Notes: generated by a model from the sequence alone, not told the origin. Shown: positions 34,301 through 42,257, counted from the stretch's first letter. The stretch: 45,385 bases of DNA from Arthrobacter cupressi (GCF_900099975.1 NZ_FNEI01000021.1:1-45385), one strand, 5' to 3'. Program-made: numbers and translations.

Positions 34301-34607
34301 CCAGGCCTTCGCCGGCCTCGGCCGGGCTTCCGGAGACACGGCCGCTGATGCGCCGGAATCCCCGGCAGGCAGCGACGCCGGAGACCGTCCCCGCGGGCGC
34401 CGGAGCCGCCGCAGCAGGAGCGCGAGCCGCGCCCAGGGCGCCGCCAACGCCACCACGGTGGAGCAGCATGCGAGCACCGAGGCCAGCGGCGGAACCGCCC
34501 ACGAAGCCAAGGCGCCGGCGAAGCAGCCGGACACCGCGCAGCCGGATAAGAAGGCCGCCGATCAGCCGATCATCCTCGGCGTGGGCGTTCCCAAGTCCGA
34601 ACTCTAG
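31398..34607 (+). CDS. rne: Ribonuclease E/G family protein
   Basis: Encodes 1069 aa. Residues 1-370 are low complexity, rich in Ala, Glu, Pro and Lys, ending in arginine blocks (RRRRSRGRRGRR, SRRRRRRRR). An S1 domain (about 395-480) and the catalytic core follow, with metal-binding Asp680 (VVDVNTG) and Asp724 (VIDFIDM) and the Zn-link Cys782/Cys785 (CETC). The last 270 residues are again disordered. Having tails on both sides of the core is typical of actinobacterial RNase E, the main mRNA-decay endonuclease and degradosome scaffold. ATG at 31398 follows AGGAG. Homologue of Rv2444c. Confidence 0.94.
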   Translation: MDNDQAVPAVEDAAAAEAVEAPKKATRTRRKAAPKTEAAAETAAAEAGTGESAAAAEAADAPKAPVRRSRAKKKTDDAEPLPAFAETAPETPASPDTAATTETAAAAGGAAENAVAEEPATEPAPEKAVRRRRTSKAKAATEETAEAPAEESKAPETVEAESAGPAAEETAVAEPTAETPAEEEGLAAEPAKEEAEAVSPVASLFLEPASITSVIFQAPDLSTVTTRPAPAAEEGSGDEEGDEDNELDEGGNRRRRRSRGRRGRRSTEREDVTDEETAGVEGEAEAGEPLEEGVTSRRRRRRRRGDQDLELSGGGDDDPPNTVTRVRAPRAHAESAGPDRVTSVKGSTRLEAKKQRRRESRETGRRRQVITEAEFLARRESVDRQMIVRQRDDRIQIGVLEDGVLAEHFVSKTQQDSLIGNVYLGKVQNVLPSMEAAFVDIGRGRNAVLYAGEVNWDAVTLEGKPRRIENALKSGDSVLVQVTKDPVGHKGARLTSQISLPGRYLVYVPGGSMTGISRKLPDVERNRLKRILKDRLPENAGVIVRTAAEGASEEELTHDINRLRAQWEGIEGQSSSNKVLAPELLYGEPDLTIKVVRDVFNEDFSKLIVSGEEAWDTIEAYVTYVAPDLVGRLEKWTSDQDIFAAWRVDEQIHKALERKVFLPSGGSLVIDRTEAMTVVDVNTGKFTGSGGNLEETVTKNNLEAAEEVVRQLRLRDIGGIIVIDFIDMVLESNRDLVLRRLVECLGRDRTKHQVAEVTSLGLVQMTRKRMGTGLLEVFGEQCETCAGRGVVTHDEPVEHRRANVVAAEHHRPHSESQPPARTERKRRRGKGGGQVPAEAPAATPAPEAVDAQRQAKADATRAALANIAAAAHAAHLHDDELQHAAEALAAAAAAEAAGGSAGGPADAGATGSAAPAGSGAATASGTATPTGTALPVLRFGGEEVALPLAVHHEEPVRNEPSMSLDLLAQAFAGLGRASGDTAADAPESPAGSDAGDRPRGRRSRRSRSASRAQGAANATTVEQHASTEASGGTAHEAKAPAKQPDTAQPDKKAADQPIILGVGVPKSEL

Positions 34608-34639
34608 GAAGCAGGTTCCGGGACCCGTCCCGGGAAAAG

Positions 34640-34687
34640 GGAAGGCCCCGGCGTCTCCGCACAGGTGCGGAGACGCCGGGGCCTTCC
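34640..34687 (+). terminator. Terminator of rne
   Basis: A perfect 22-bp stem (34640-34661 with 34666-34687) closed by CAGG. The T content after it is low, but its strength and position support termination. Confidence 0.8.
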
Positions 34688-34727
34688 GTGCTCCTGTGGT
34701 TTCATTTCCCGGGGGCCGCGGCCGCGG

Positions 34728-34733
34728 TAGGGT
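34728..34733 (+). promoter_or_regulatory. -10 box of the VOC gene (leaderless)
   Basis: TAGGGT ends 6 bases before GTG at 34740. Confidence 0.5.
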
Positions 34734-34739
34734 GTGCCC

Positions 34740-35396
34740 GTGGGCAGCACAGAAGTTGATCATCTGGTCGTCGCCGCGGCCAGCCTCGAACAGGGCGCGG
34801 CCTGGTGCGAGGCCGTGCTCGGCATCACCCCCGGGCCAGGCGGCAAACACCTGCTGATGGGCACGCACAACCAGGTGTTCAGCATCGCGTCGGCTGCGTT
34901 CCCGGGCACCTACTTTGAGATCATCGCCATCGACCCGGAAGCTTCGCCGCCACCGCGCCGGCGTTGGTTCGGCCTTGACGACGCGGGGCTGCAGCGGCGC
35001 ATCGCCGATGCACCGCGCCTTGTGCACATGGTGGCGCGCAGCCGCATGCTGGACATGCACCGAAAGGGCCTGGCCGACGCCGGAATCGACCCGGGACCGC
35101 CGCTGACCATGTCCCGCGACACGCCACAGGGGCCGCTGGCCTGGCAGATTTTGGTGCGTGACGACGGCGTGTTGCAGCTCGGCGGCGCCCTGCCCACCCT
35201 AATCCAGTGGGACGGTACGCATCCCACCGAGCGCATGCCGGCCAGCGGTGTTGCGTTGCGCGGGCTGCAGCTGGGTGGCCTGCCGCCGGAGGTACGCCAG
35301 CTGCTGGCGTTGCAGGGCGTGGCACATGCACCGGCGCCCGCGCTGCGGGCCGTCCTGTCCACGCCCCTGGGCGACGTGACACTGGAGACGGCGTAA
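34740..35396 (+). CDS. VOC superfamily (glyoxalase-like domain) protein
   Basis: Encodes 218 aa. The opening STEVDHLVVAAASLEQGAAWCEAVLGI is the first beta-alpha-beta unit of vicinal oxygen chelate folds, with His8 as a possible metal ligand. GGKHLLMGTHNQVFSI, TYFEIIAIDPEA and GVALRGLQLGG complete it. It resembles the Glyoxalase_3-type single-chain proteins. The substrate is unknown. GTG at 34740 is chosen over GTG at 34734 because it lies 6 bases behind a -10 box. Confidence 0.83.
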   Translation: MGSTEVDHLVVAAASLEQGAAWCEAVLGITPGPGGKHLLMGTHNQVFSIASAAFPGTYFEIIAIDPEASPPPRRRWFGLDDAGLQRRIADAPRLVHMVARSRMLDMHRKGLADAGIDPGPPLTMSRDTPQGPLAWQILVRDDGVLQLGGALPTLIQWDGTHPTERMPASGVALRGLQLGGLPPEVRQLLALQGVAHAPAPALRAVLSTPLGDVTLETA

Positions 35397-35455
35397 CGAA
35401 TTGTTCAGGCGGACCCTCACCCAACTGCGTCGGCGGGCCGGGCAAGGCAGGCCGC

Positions 35456-35461
35456 TAGACT
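35456..35461 (+). promoter_or_regulatory. -10 box of the TPP riboswitch transcript
   Basis: TAGACT places the start of transcription near 35468, at the beginning of the aptamer. Confidence 0.55.
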
Positions 35462-35468
35462 TGGAAGC

Positions 35469-35550
35469 CTGACACGGGGTGCCGCGCACCGATGCCGGCT
35501 GAGACCAGACCCGTTGAACCTGCCCGGTTAGTACCGGCGAAGGGATGTCC
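35469..35550 (+). ncRNA. TPP riboswitch (THI element)
   Basis: The conserved parts occur in order: ACACGGGGTGCC (35472 on), GCTGAGA, ACCCGTTGAACCTG, and CGGTTAGTACCGGCGAAGGGA. GACA (35471-35474) pairs with TGTC (35546-35549) to close P1. The only Shine-Dalgarno for the next gene, AAGGGA at 35540-35545, is part of the aptamer 3' core, so ligand binding should block ribosome entry directly. No terminator lies between aptamer and start codon. Confidence 0.95.
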
Positions 35551-35555
35551 GTTCC

Positions 35556-37070
35556 ATGGCACTTGCACCGCTGACCCCCGTCTACCCTCTTGCCCCCCGT
35601 GCTGTGCGGCCGCCCCGGGTCCTGAGCATCGCGGGGTCCGATCCTTCCGGCGGCGCCGGCATCCAGGCTGACCTGAAAAGCATTGCCGCCAGCGGCGGCT
35701 ACGGCATGGCCGCGATCACCGCGCTCACCGCCCAGAACACCAAGGGCGTGCACGGTGTCCACGTGCCGCCGGTCGAGTTCCTGCGCGCACAACTGGACGC
35801 GATCAGCGACGACATCACGGTGGACGCCGTCAAGATCGGCATGCTGGGCGACGCCTCCGTGATCGAGGAAGTCCGCAGCTGGCTCGGCAAGGTGCAACCC
35901 GCTGTCGTCGTCCTGGACCCGGTGATGATTGCCACCAGCGGTGACCGGCTCCTGGAAGCCTCCGCCGAGGAAGCCCTCCGCGGCCTGCTCCCGCTGGCCG
36001 GCCTCATCACCCCGAACCTGCCCGAACTTGCCATGCTGCTCGGCGAAGAGGAAGCCCGCGACTGGGGCGAGGCCCTGGCCCAAGGCAAGCGCCTGGCCGC
36101 CGCCACCGGCAGCACTGTGCTGGTCAAGGGCGGGCATCTGGCAGGCGAAGACTGCCCCGACGCCCTGGTGAACACCACGGGACTGCTCAGCCAGGACGTG
36201 GTGGAGGTTCCGGGGCCGCGGGTGGCCACCAACAACAGCCACGGCACCGGATGTTCGCTCTCGTCCGCGATGGCCACCGCCAAGGCCCGCCTGGGCAGCT
36301 GGGAGGAGGCCCTGCGCGAGGTGAAGCCCTGGCTGCAGGGGGCACTGGCCAATTCGGAGGTGCTCGAAGTGGGTCAGGGAAACGGTCCCGTCCACCATTT
36401 CCACCGGCAGGACCAGCTGCGCCCCGGAGCGTTCGCGGCACAGCTATGGGACGCCGCGGAGCTGGAACTGGCCGAGATCCACGCCCTGGACTTCATTGCA
36501 GGCCTGCAGTCCGGCATGCTGTCCCGGGAACATTTCGGCTACTACCTGGCCCAGGACGCCCTCTACCTCAACGGCTACTCCCGGGTCCTGGCCCGCGCGG
36601 GGGCGCTTGCGCCCAATGAGGACGAACAGCTGTTCTGGGCCAAAGGCTCCCAGCAGTGCCTGGAAGTCGAATCGGAGCTGCATCGCAACTGGCTCGGCGG
36701 CCTGATGGCCACAGCGTCCGGCCCCGTCACGAAAGCCTATGTGGACCACCTGCTCGCGGCGTCCGCGTCGGGCAGCTACGGGGTGCTGGTCGCGGCGATC
36801 CTGCCGTGCTACTGGCTGTACGCGGAGGTTGGACAGCGCCTGCACCACGAATTCGTCACCGCCGGCGAACCGGCCGGGCACCCGTACGCCGACTGGCTGC
36901 GGACCTATGCGGACGAAGCGTTCGCCGAGGCGACCCGGAAAGCGATCGACGTCGTCGACGGCGCCGCCCGCGCGGCGTCCGCCGCTGAACGTGCCGCCAT
37001 GCACGAGGCCTTCGTGCAGTCCTGCCGCTACGAAACGGCGTTCTTCGACGCCCCGAGGCTGCACGCCTGA
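35556..37070 (+). CDS. thiD: ThiD-TenA fusion: HMP/HMP-P kinase with thiaminase II domain
   Basis: Encodes 504 aa. Residues about 20-275 are ThiD (VLSIAGSDPSGGAGIQADLK, KIGMLGD, DPVMIATSGDRLL, NNSHGTGCSLSSA), which phosphorylates hydroxymethylpyrimidine twice. Residues about 290-504 are TenA, with the nucleophile Cys418 (ILPCYWLY) and the general acid Glu493 (CRYETAFF). TenA with the cysteine salvages pyrimidine from degraded thiamin, so one chain links salvage to phosphorylation. ATG at 35556 is the only start compatible with the riboswitch Shine-Dalgarno. Confidence 0.95.
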   Translation: MALAPLTPVYPLAPRAVRPPRVLSIAGSDPSGGAGIQADLKSIAASGGYGMAAITALTAQNTKGVHGVHVPPVEFLRAQLDAISDDITVDAVKIGMLGDASVIEEVRSWLGKVQPAVVVLDPVMIATSGDRLLEASAEEALRGLLPLAGLITPNLPELAMLLGEEEARDWGEALAQGKRLAAATGSTVLVKGGHLAGEDCPDALVNTTGLLSQDVVEVPGPRVATNNSHGTGCSLSSAMATAKARLGSWEEALREVKPWLQGALANSEVLEVGQGNGPVHHFHRQDQLRPGAFAAQLWDAAELELAEIHALDFIAGLQSGMLSREHFGYYLAQDALYLNGYSRVLARAGALAPNEDEQLFWAKGSQQCLEVESELHRNWLGGLMATASGPVTKAYVDHLLAASASGSYGVLVAAILPCYWLYAEVGQRLHHEFVTAGEPAGHPYADWLRTYADEAFAEATRKAIDVVDGAARAASAAERAAMHEAFVQSCRYETAFFDAPRLHA

Positions 37071-37193
37071 GCGTGTCGAACTCCGCCTGCGCGGCCGGAC
37101 TGTCCGGAAAAGGTAAGCTTGACGGGCACGGTACCGGAAGGCGGCATCGCCGCTGTGGCGGCCATCACAAGGTCCGCTCCGGTCCCGCCTCAT

Positions 37194-37223
37194 TTGCGGC
37201 CGAAGGCGAAACTAGCGTAATCT
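37194..37223 (+). promoter_or_regulatory. Promoter of rplU-rpmA
   Basis: TTGCGG (37194-37199), an 18-base spacer and TAATCT (37218-37223) form one of the better sigma-70-like promoters in the window. The start near 37230 gives a leader of about 170 bases before rplU, with a small hairpin CCCTG/CAGGG at 37261-37278. The 120 bases upstream of the promoter show only weak hairpins. Confidence 0.65.
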
Positions 37224-37401
37224 AGATCTTCGGTGCTTACGCCAACACTTGGGTTATGCCCCCTGGATCTGTTCAGGGATGACTCATGGGCTTCTTTCCG
37301 GAGTTCACGGCGTTGAGGCACAGCGTGAATCAGGGCCACAACGGCTCCGCAGGTTCCGCACGCAAATTTTGTAAGAAACGTCGAGAGAAGTGAGTGCCCA
37401 A

Positions 37402-37710
37402 GTGGTGTACGCGATTGTCCGCGCAGGCGGCCGCCAAGAAAAGGTTTCCGTTGGAGACTACGTAACCCTCAACCGCGTCCCCGGTGAAGTCGGAAGCACC
37501 CTCGAGCTGCCCGCACTGCTCCTGGTAGACGGCGACAAGGTCACCTCCGCTGCTGCGGACCTGGCCAAGGTCAAGGTTACGGCTGAGATCCTCGAAGACC
37601 TCCGTGGTCCGAAGATCGTCATCCAGAAGTTCAAGAACAAGACCGGCTACAAGAAGCGCCAGGGTCACCGTCAGGAACTGACCAAGATCAAGATCACCGG
37701 CATCAAGTAA
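37402..37710 (+). CDS. rplU: 50S ribosomal protein L21
   Basis: Encodes 102 aa starting VYAIVRAGGRQEKVSVGD, the L21 signature; the C-terminal part KFKNKTGYKKRQGHRQELTKIKITGIK binds 23S rRNA. GTG at 37402 gives the usual L21 N terminus; GTG at 37390 would add four residues (MSAQ) and is possible. It is followed after 61 bases by rpmA, the standard bacterial order. Homologue of Rv2442c. Confidence 0.96.
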   Translation: MVYAIVRAGGRQEKVSVGDYVTLNRVPGEVGSTLELPALLLVDGDKVTSAAADLAKVKVTAEILEDLRGPKIVIQKFKNKTGYKKRQGHRQELTKIKITGIK

Positions 37711-37771
37711 CCACTGGTTGCTTTCCGGGTTTCACCAGATTTCCCAAGAACCTTAAAGGCAGGCATTTCAA

Positions 37772-38035
37772 ATGGCACATAAAAAGGGCGCGAGCTCCAC
37801 TCGCAACGGTCGTGACTCCAACGCACAGCGCCTCGGCGTGAAGCGCTTCGGCGGCCAGGTTGTTTCCGCCGGCGAGATCATCGTTCGCCAGCGCGGCACC
37901 CACTTCCACCCGGGCGCCGGTGTCGGCCGCGGTGGCGACGACACCCTGTTCGCACTGCAGGCCGGTGCCGTCGAATTCGGCACCCGTCGCGGCCGCCGTG
38001 TCGTGAACATCGTTGCTGCTGCAGCTGCAGAGTAA
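37772..38035 (+). CDS. rpmA: 50S ribosomal protein L27
   Basis: Encodes 87 aa. It starts MAHKKGASSTRNGRDSNAQRLGVKRFGGQ, with the N-terminal tail that reaches the peptidyl transferase centre. There is no cleavable N-terminal extension of the type found in Firmicutes. A terminator follows. Homologue of Rv2441c. Confidence 0.97.
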   Translation: MAHKKGASSTRNGRDSNAQRLGVKRFGGQVVSAGEIIVRQRGTHFHPGAGVGRGGDDTLFALQAGAVEFGTRRGRRVVNIVAAAAAE

Positions 38036-38052
38036 CAACACATTCTGAACGG

Positions 38053-38089
38053 GTGGAGCGGGCCAGGCGGCCCGCTCCACTTGTCTTTT
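38053..38089 (+). terminator. Terminator of rplU-rpmA
   Basis: A 12-bp GC-rich stem (38053-38064 with 38069-38080) is followed by TTGTCTTTT. Possible -10 boxes for obgE (TAGAAT 38098-38103, TAGAGT 38108-38113) follow directly. Confidence 0.85.
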
Positions 38090-38138
38090 AACAGCATTAG
38101 AATCTTTTAGAGTTTTTGCCTACACAGAGGAGAAAATC

Positions 38139-39728
38139 GTGGCCACCTTCGTAGACCGGGTAGTACTTCACGTATCCGGCGGAACAGGCGGCCACGGCTG
38201 TGTATCGGTCAAGCGGGAGAAGTTCAAGCCGCTCGGCGGTCCCGACGGCGGCAACGGCGGCAACGGCGGCGACGTCATCCTGCGCGTCGACGGCCAGACC
38301 ACCACGCTGCTCGACTATCACCACGCCCCGCACAGGCATGCCACCAACGGCGGCCCCGGCATGGGTGACTGGCGCGGCGGCAAGAACGGCGAAACCCTGG
38401 TCCTCTCTGTACCGGACGGCACCGTGGTCAAGAGCAAGGACGGCACTGTGCTGGCCGACCTCGTGGGCATCGGCGCCGAATACCTGGCCGCGGCCGGCGG
38501 TATCGGCGGGCTCGGGAACGCTGCGTTGTCCTCCCAGAAGCGCCGGGCACCCGGCTTTGCACTGCTCGGCATTGAAGGCGATTCGCGCGACATCGTCCTG
38601 GAACTGAAGTCGATCGCGGACATCGCCCTGGTCGGTTTCCCGTCCGCAGGCAAGTCCAGCCTGATCGCCGCCATGTCAGCGGCCCGGCCCAAGATTGCCG
38701 ACTACCCGTTCACCACCCTTGTGCCCAACCTCGGCGTGGTCCAGGCGGGCGACGTCCGCTTCACCATCGCCGACGTGCCCGGCCTGATCGAGGGCGCCAG
38801 TGAAGGCAGGGGACTGGGCCACAACTTCCTGCGCCACGTGGAGCGCTGTGCCGCGCTCGTCCACGTCCTGGACTGCGGCACCCTGGAATCCGACCGTGAT
38901 CCGCTCTCCGACTTGGCCATCATCGAGAACGAACTCGAAAAGTACGCGGTCGATATGAGCTACGCCGGCACCGACGGCGAGGTTGTCCCGCTGAACGAAC
39001 GTCCCAAGCTCGTGGTCCTGAACAAGGTGGACCTGCCCGACGGCCGCGATATGGCCGAATTCGTGCGACCGGACCTCGAGGCCCGCGGCTACCGTGTGTT
39101 CGAAGTGTCCGCCACCAGCCATGAAGGCCTGCGGGCCCTGAGCTTCGCGATGGCCGAGATCGTCCATGCTGCGCGCGACGCCGCGAAGGCCGCGCCGCCG
39201 AAGGTCGCCGCCCCGGTGCTGCGCCCGCGTGCCGTGAACGAAACCGGATTCACCATCCGCCGCGAAGAAAAGAACCTGGAGCCGCTCTTCCGGGTGCAGG
39301 GCGAGAAGCCCGAGCGCTGGGTCAAGCAGACCGACTTTAACAACGAAGAAGCCATCGGCTACCTTGCGGACCGTCTCGCCAAGCTCGGCATCGAAACCGA
39401 GCTGTACAAGATGGGCGCCAAGCCGGGCGACACCGTGGTGATCGGCGGCGAGGACGGCGTCGTCTTCGACTGGGAGCCCACCATCATGGCCGGCGCGGAA
39501 CTCCTGGCCACTCCGCGCGGCACCGACATCCGCATCGCGGATATCGGCGAGCGGCCCACCCGTTCGCAGAAGCGCGAAGAACAGATCGAGCGCCGTGAAG
39601 CCAAAGCCGCCGCCCGCGCCGAACTCGAGGCCGAGCGCAAGGCGGGCATCTGGACGGAATCCGTCAGCCGCCGTCGTGCCGGCCGCCCGGTGACCGAACA
39701 CGGCCTGGAAGACGGCAATGACGACTAG
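38139..39728 (+). CDS. obgE: GTPase ObgE/CgtA
   Basis: Encodes 529 aa. The glycine-rich Obg domain comes first (FVDRVVLHVSGGTGGHGCVSVKREKFKPLGGPDGGNGGNGGDV). The G domain follows from about residue 160, with G1 GFPSAGKSS, G3 DVPGLIEGA and G4 NKVD. The C-terminal OCT domain (WVKQTDFNNEEAIGYLADRLAKLGIE) is followed by a basic tail. Obg acts in 50S subunit maturation and growth control. The GTG start has a strong GAGGAGA. Its end overlaps the proB start by 11 bases. Homologue of Rv2440c. Confidence 0.97.
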   Translation: MATFVDRVVLHVSGGTGGHGCVSVKREKFKPLGGPDGGNGGNGGDVILRVDGQTTTLLDYHHAPHRHATNGGPGMGDWRGGKNGETLVLSVPDGTVVKSKDGTVLADLVGIGAEYLAAAGGIGGLGNAALSSQKRRAPGFALLGIEGDSRDIVLELKSIADIALVGFPSAGKSSLIAAMSAARPKIADYPFTTLVPNLGVVQAGDVRFTIADVPGLIEGASEGRGLGHNFLRHVERCAALVHVLDCGTLESDRDPLSDLAIIENELEKYAVDMSYAGTDGEVVPLNERPKLVVLNKVDLPDGRDMAEFVRPDLEARGYRVFEVSATSHEGLRALSFAMAEIVHAARDAAKAAPPKVAAPVLRPRAVNETGFTIRREEKNLEPLFRVQGEKPERWVKQTDFNNEEAIGYLADRLAKLGIETELYKMGAKPGDTVVIGGEDGVVFDWEPTIMAGAELLATPRGTDIRIADIGERPTRSQKREEQIERREAKAAARAELEAERKAGIWTESVSRRRAGRPVTEHGLEDGNDD

Positions 39729-40899
39729 CACCGAAGCGGTTCCGGCCGGGGCAGACACCGCGGAACGCGAGGCGCTGGCGACCGCGCGGCGCATCGTGGT
39801 CAAGGTTGGTTCCTCGTCGCTCACCAGCATCAAGGGCGGCATTTCGGAGCGCTCGTTGTCCGCGCTTGTGGATGCCCTCGCGCGCAAGCGGAACGCCGGC
39901 AGCGAAATCATCCTGGTCTCCTCGGGGGCCATCGCCGCCGGGCTCGCCCCGCTTGGCCTGGCCAAACGGCCCAAGGACCTCGCCACCCAGCAGGCAGCCG
40001 CCAGCGTGGGGCAAGGCTTGCTGATGGCCCGCTACACGCAGGCATTTTCGGCCCACGGCGTCACCGTGAGCCAGGTGCTGCTGACCGCCGACGACCTGAT
40101 GCGCCGCACCCAGCACAGCAACGCCTACCGTGCCCTGGACCGGCTGCTCAACCTCGGCGTGGTGCCGGTGGTGAACGAAAACGACACCGTCGCCACCCAC
40201 GAGATCCGCTTTGGTGACAACGACCGCCTGGCCGCACTGGTGGCGCACTTGGTGCGGGCGGACGCACTCGTGCTGCTGTCCGACGTCGACGCCCTCTACG
40301 ACGGCCCGCCCGCGAAGGGTGCCAAGCGCATCCCGCTGGTCACCGGACCCGCCGACCTTGAAGGCGTGACCATCGGCAAGGCCGGCAAGGCCGGCGTCGG
40401 AACGGGCGGCATGATGACCAAGGTGGAAGCCGCCAGTATCGCCGCAGGCTCCGGGATCCATGCCCTCGTCACCTCCACGGCCAACGCCGCCGCGGCGCTT
40501 GCCGGCGAGGACGTCGGCACGTGGTTCGCGGTCAACGGCGCGCGCAAGCCCGTCCGGCTGCTGTGGCTGGCCCACCTGGCCAGCGTGCGCGGCCGCCTTG
40601 TGCTCGACGACGGCGCCGTGCGGGCTGTGCGCGACCGCCACACTTCGCTGCTGCCGGCCGGTGTTTCTTCCGTGGCCGGGGACTTCGAACCCGGGGACCC
40701 CGTGGAAATGGTGGCCGGCGACGGAACCGTGATCGCGCGGGGCCTGGTCAACTACTCCGCCGACGAGCTTCCGCGGATGCTCGGCCGTTCCACGAAGGAG
40801 CTCGCCAAGGAACTGGGCAGCGGATATGACCGTGTTGTTGTCCATGTTGACGACCTCGTTCTGGTCCCGTCGGCACGCTCCACTAAACTTGGAGCATGA
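39718..40899 (+). CDS. proB: Glutamate 5-kinase
   Basis: Encodes 393 aa. The amino acid kinase domain has VVKVGSSSLT, VSSGAIAAG, NENDTV, FGDNDRLAALVA and the GTGGMMTKVEAA loop. A C-terminal PUA domain (LVLDDGAVRAVRDRHTSLLPAGV) follows, as in E. coli ProB. It performs the first, feedback-controlled step of proline synthesis. It overlaps obgE by 11 bases and proA by 4 bases (ATGA). Homologue of Rv2439c. Confidence 0.96.
   Translation: MTTSTEAVPAGADTAEREALATARRIVVKVGSSSLTSIKGGISERSLSALVDALARKRNAGSEIILVSSGAIAAGLAPLGLAKRPKDLATQQAAASVGQGLLMARYTQAFSAHGVTVSQVLLTADDLMRRTQHSNAYRALDRLLNLGVVPVVNENDTVATHEIRFGDNDRLAALVAHLVRADALVLLSDVDALYDGPPAKGAKRIPLVTGPADLEGVTIGKAGKAGVGTGGMMTKVEAASIAAGSGIHALVTSTANAAAALAGEDVGTWFAVNGARKPVRLLWLAHLASVRGRLVLDDGAVRAVRDRHTSLLPAGVSSVAGDFEPGDPVEMVAGDGTVIARGLVNYSADELPRMLGRSTKELAKELGSGYDRVVVHVDDLVLVPSARSTKLGA
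40884..40889 (+). promoter_or_regulatory. -10 box inside the proB end, 6 bases before proA
   Basis: TAAACT is a good -10 match and has the same 6-base spacing to ATG as the leaderless genes of the window, although proA is already coupled to proB by a 4-base overlap. Confidence 0.45.
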
Positions 40900-42257
40900 C
40901 TGAAGCACTGACTCCCCACGCCGTTTCCGACGCCGCAACCACCGGAACCCTTTCCGGTGCCGTTCCGCCGGCGGAAACCCCGGAGTCGTTGGCGCCCCAG
41001 GAGCTCGAAGCGGCAGTGCATGCCATCGCGGACCGCTCGCGGAAGGCGGCCCGGCGCATGGCGCAGGCAAACCGGGCGTGGAAGGACAGTGCGCTGCGCG
41101 CTATCGCCGACGCCCTGGTTGAACGCCAGGCCGCGGTGCTTGCAGCCAACGCCAAGGACGTGGAGGCCGGCCGGGCCAACGGCACCTCCAAGGCCCTGCT
41201 GGACCGGCTCACCCTGAACCCTGCCCGCATCGAGGGCCTCGTGGCCGCCCTGGAAAACCTTGCAGGACTGCCCGATCCCGTGGGCAACGTGGTGCGCGGC
41301 CAGACGCTGCCCAACGGCCTGCGCCTGCGCCAGGTCAACGTGCCGATGGGAGTCGTCGCGGCAATCTATGAAGCCCGGCCCAACGTCACGGTGGACATCG
41401 CCGGGCTGGCCCTGAAGAGCGGCAACGCCGTCATCCTGCGCGGCGGTTCTGCCGCTGCCCACACCAACGCCGCCCTCGTGTCCATCCTGCGCGAAGCCCT
41501 GGAGTCGGTCGGCCTGCCCGCCGACGCCGTCCAGACGGTGGACCAGTTCGGCCGTGACGGCGCCAACGTACTGATGCGCGCCCGTGGACGGGTTGATGTC
41601 CTTATTCCGCGCGGCGGACGCGACCTCATCCAGACGGTCGTGAACAACTCTTCTGTGCCGGTGATCGAAACCGGCGAGGGCAACGTTCACATTTTCATCG
41701 ACGAATCCGCCGGCGAGGAAATGGCCGTGGAAATCCTGCTCAACGCCAAGACCCAGCGGCCCAGCGTCTGCAACACGGTGGAGACCCTGCTGGTCCACTC
41801 CGGATCCACGGTACTGCCGGCCGTCGCGTCCGCGCTGCGCTCCGCAGGCGTCACCTTGCACGTTGACGCCCGCGTTGCCAAGGCCCTTGCCGGGACCGTC
41901 GAGACCGTGCCGGCCGACGACGACGACTGGGCCACCGAATACATGGACCTGGACCTCGCCGTGGCCATGGTGGACGACCTCGACGCCGCCGTCAGCCACA
42001 TCCGCAAGTGGACCACCGGCCACACCGAGGCGATCCTGACGAACAACCTCGCCAACGCCGAAAAGTTCATCGCCGAGATCGACTCCGCCGCCGTGATCGT
42101 CAACGCCTCCACCCGTTTCACCGACGGCGGGGAACTCGGCCTGGGCGCCGAGGTCGGCATTTCCACCCAGAAGCTGCACGCCCGCGGCCCCATGGGTCTG
42201 ACCGAACTGACCACCACCAAGTGGATCGTCCAGGGCGAAGGCCAGGTCCGCGCCTGA
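40896..42257 (+). CDS. proA: Glutamate-5-semialdehyde dehydrogenase (gamma-glutamyl phosphate reductase)
   Basis: Encodes 453 aa of the aldehyde dehydrogenase superfamily. Visible parts are RQVNVPMGVVAAIYEARPNVT, LKSGNAVILRGGSAA, the catalytic cysteine in RPSVCNTVETLLVH, and FTDGGELGLGAEVGISTQKLHARGPMGL. It reduces the product of ProB to glutamate semialdehyde with NADPH. About 30 residues at the N terminus are an Ala/Pro-rich extension. In M. tuberculosis proA (Rv2427c) is separated from proB by several genes; here they are adjacent. Confidence 0.96.
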   Translation: MTEALTPHAVSDAATTGTLSGAVPPAETPESLAPQELEAAVHAIADRSRKAARRMAQANRAWKDSALRAIADALVERQAAVLAANAKDVEAGRANGTSKALLDRLTLNPARIEGLVAALENLAGLPDPVGNVVRGQTLPNGLRLRQVNVPMGVVAAIYEARPNVTVDIAGLALKSGNAVILRGGSAAAHTNAALVSILREALESVGLPADAVQTVDQFGRDGANVLMRARGRVDVLIPRGGRDLIQTVVNNSSVPVIETGEGNVHIFIDESAGEEMAVEILLNAKTQRPSVCNTVETLLVHSGSTVLPAVASALRSAGVTLHVDARVAKALAGTVETVPADDDDWATEYMDLDLAVAMVDDLDAAVSHIRKWTTGHTEAILTNNLANAEKFIAEIDSAAVIVNASTRFTDGGELGLGAEVGISTQKLHARGPMGLTELTTTKWIVQGEGQVRA

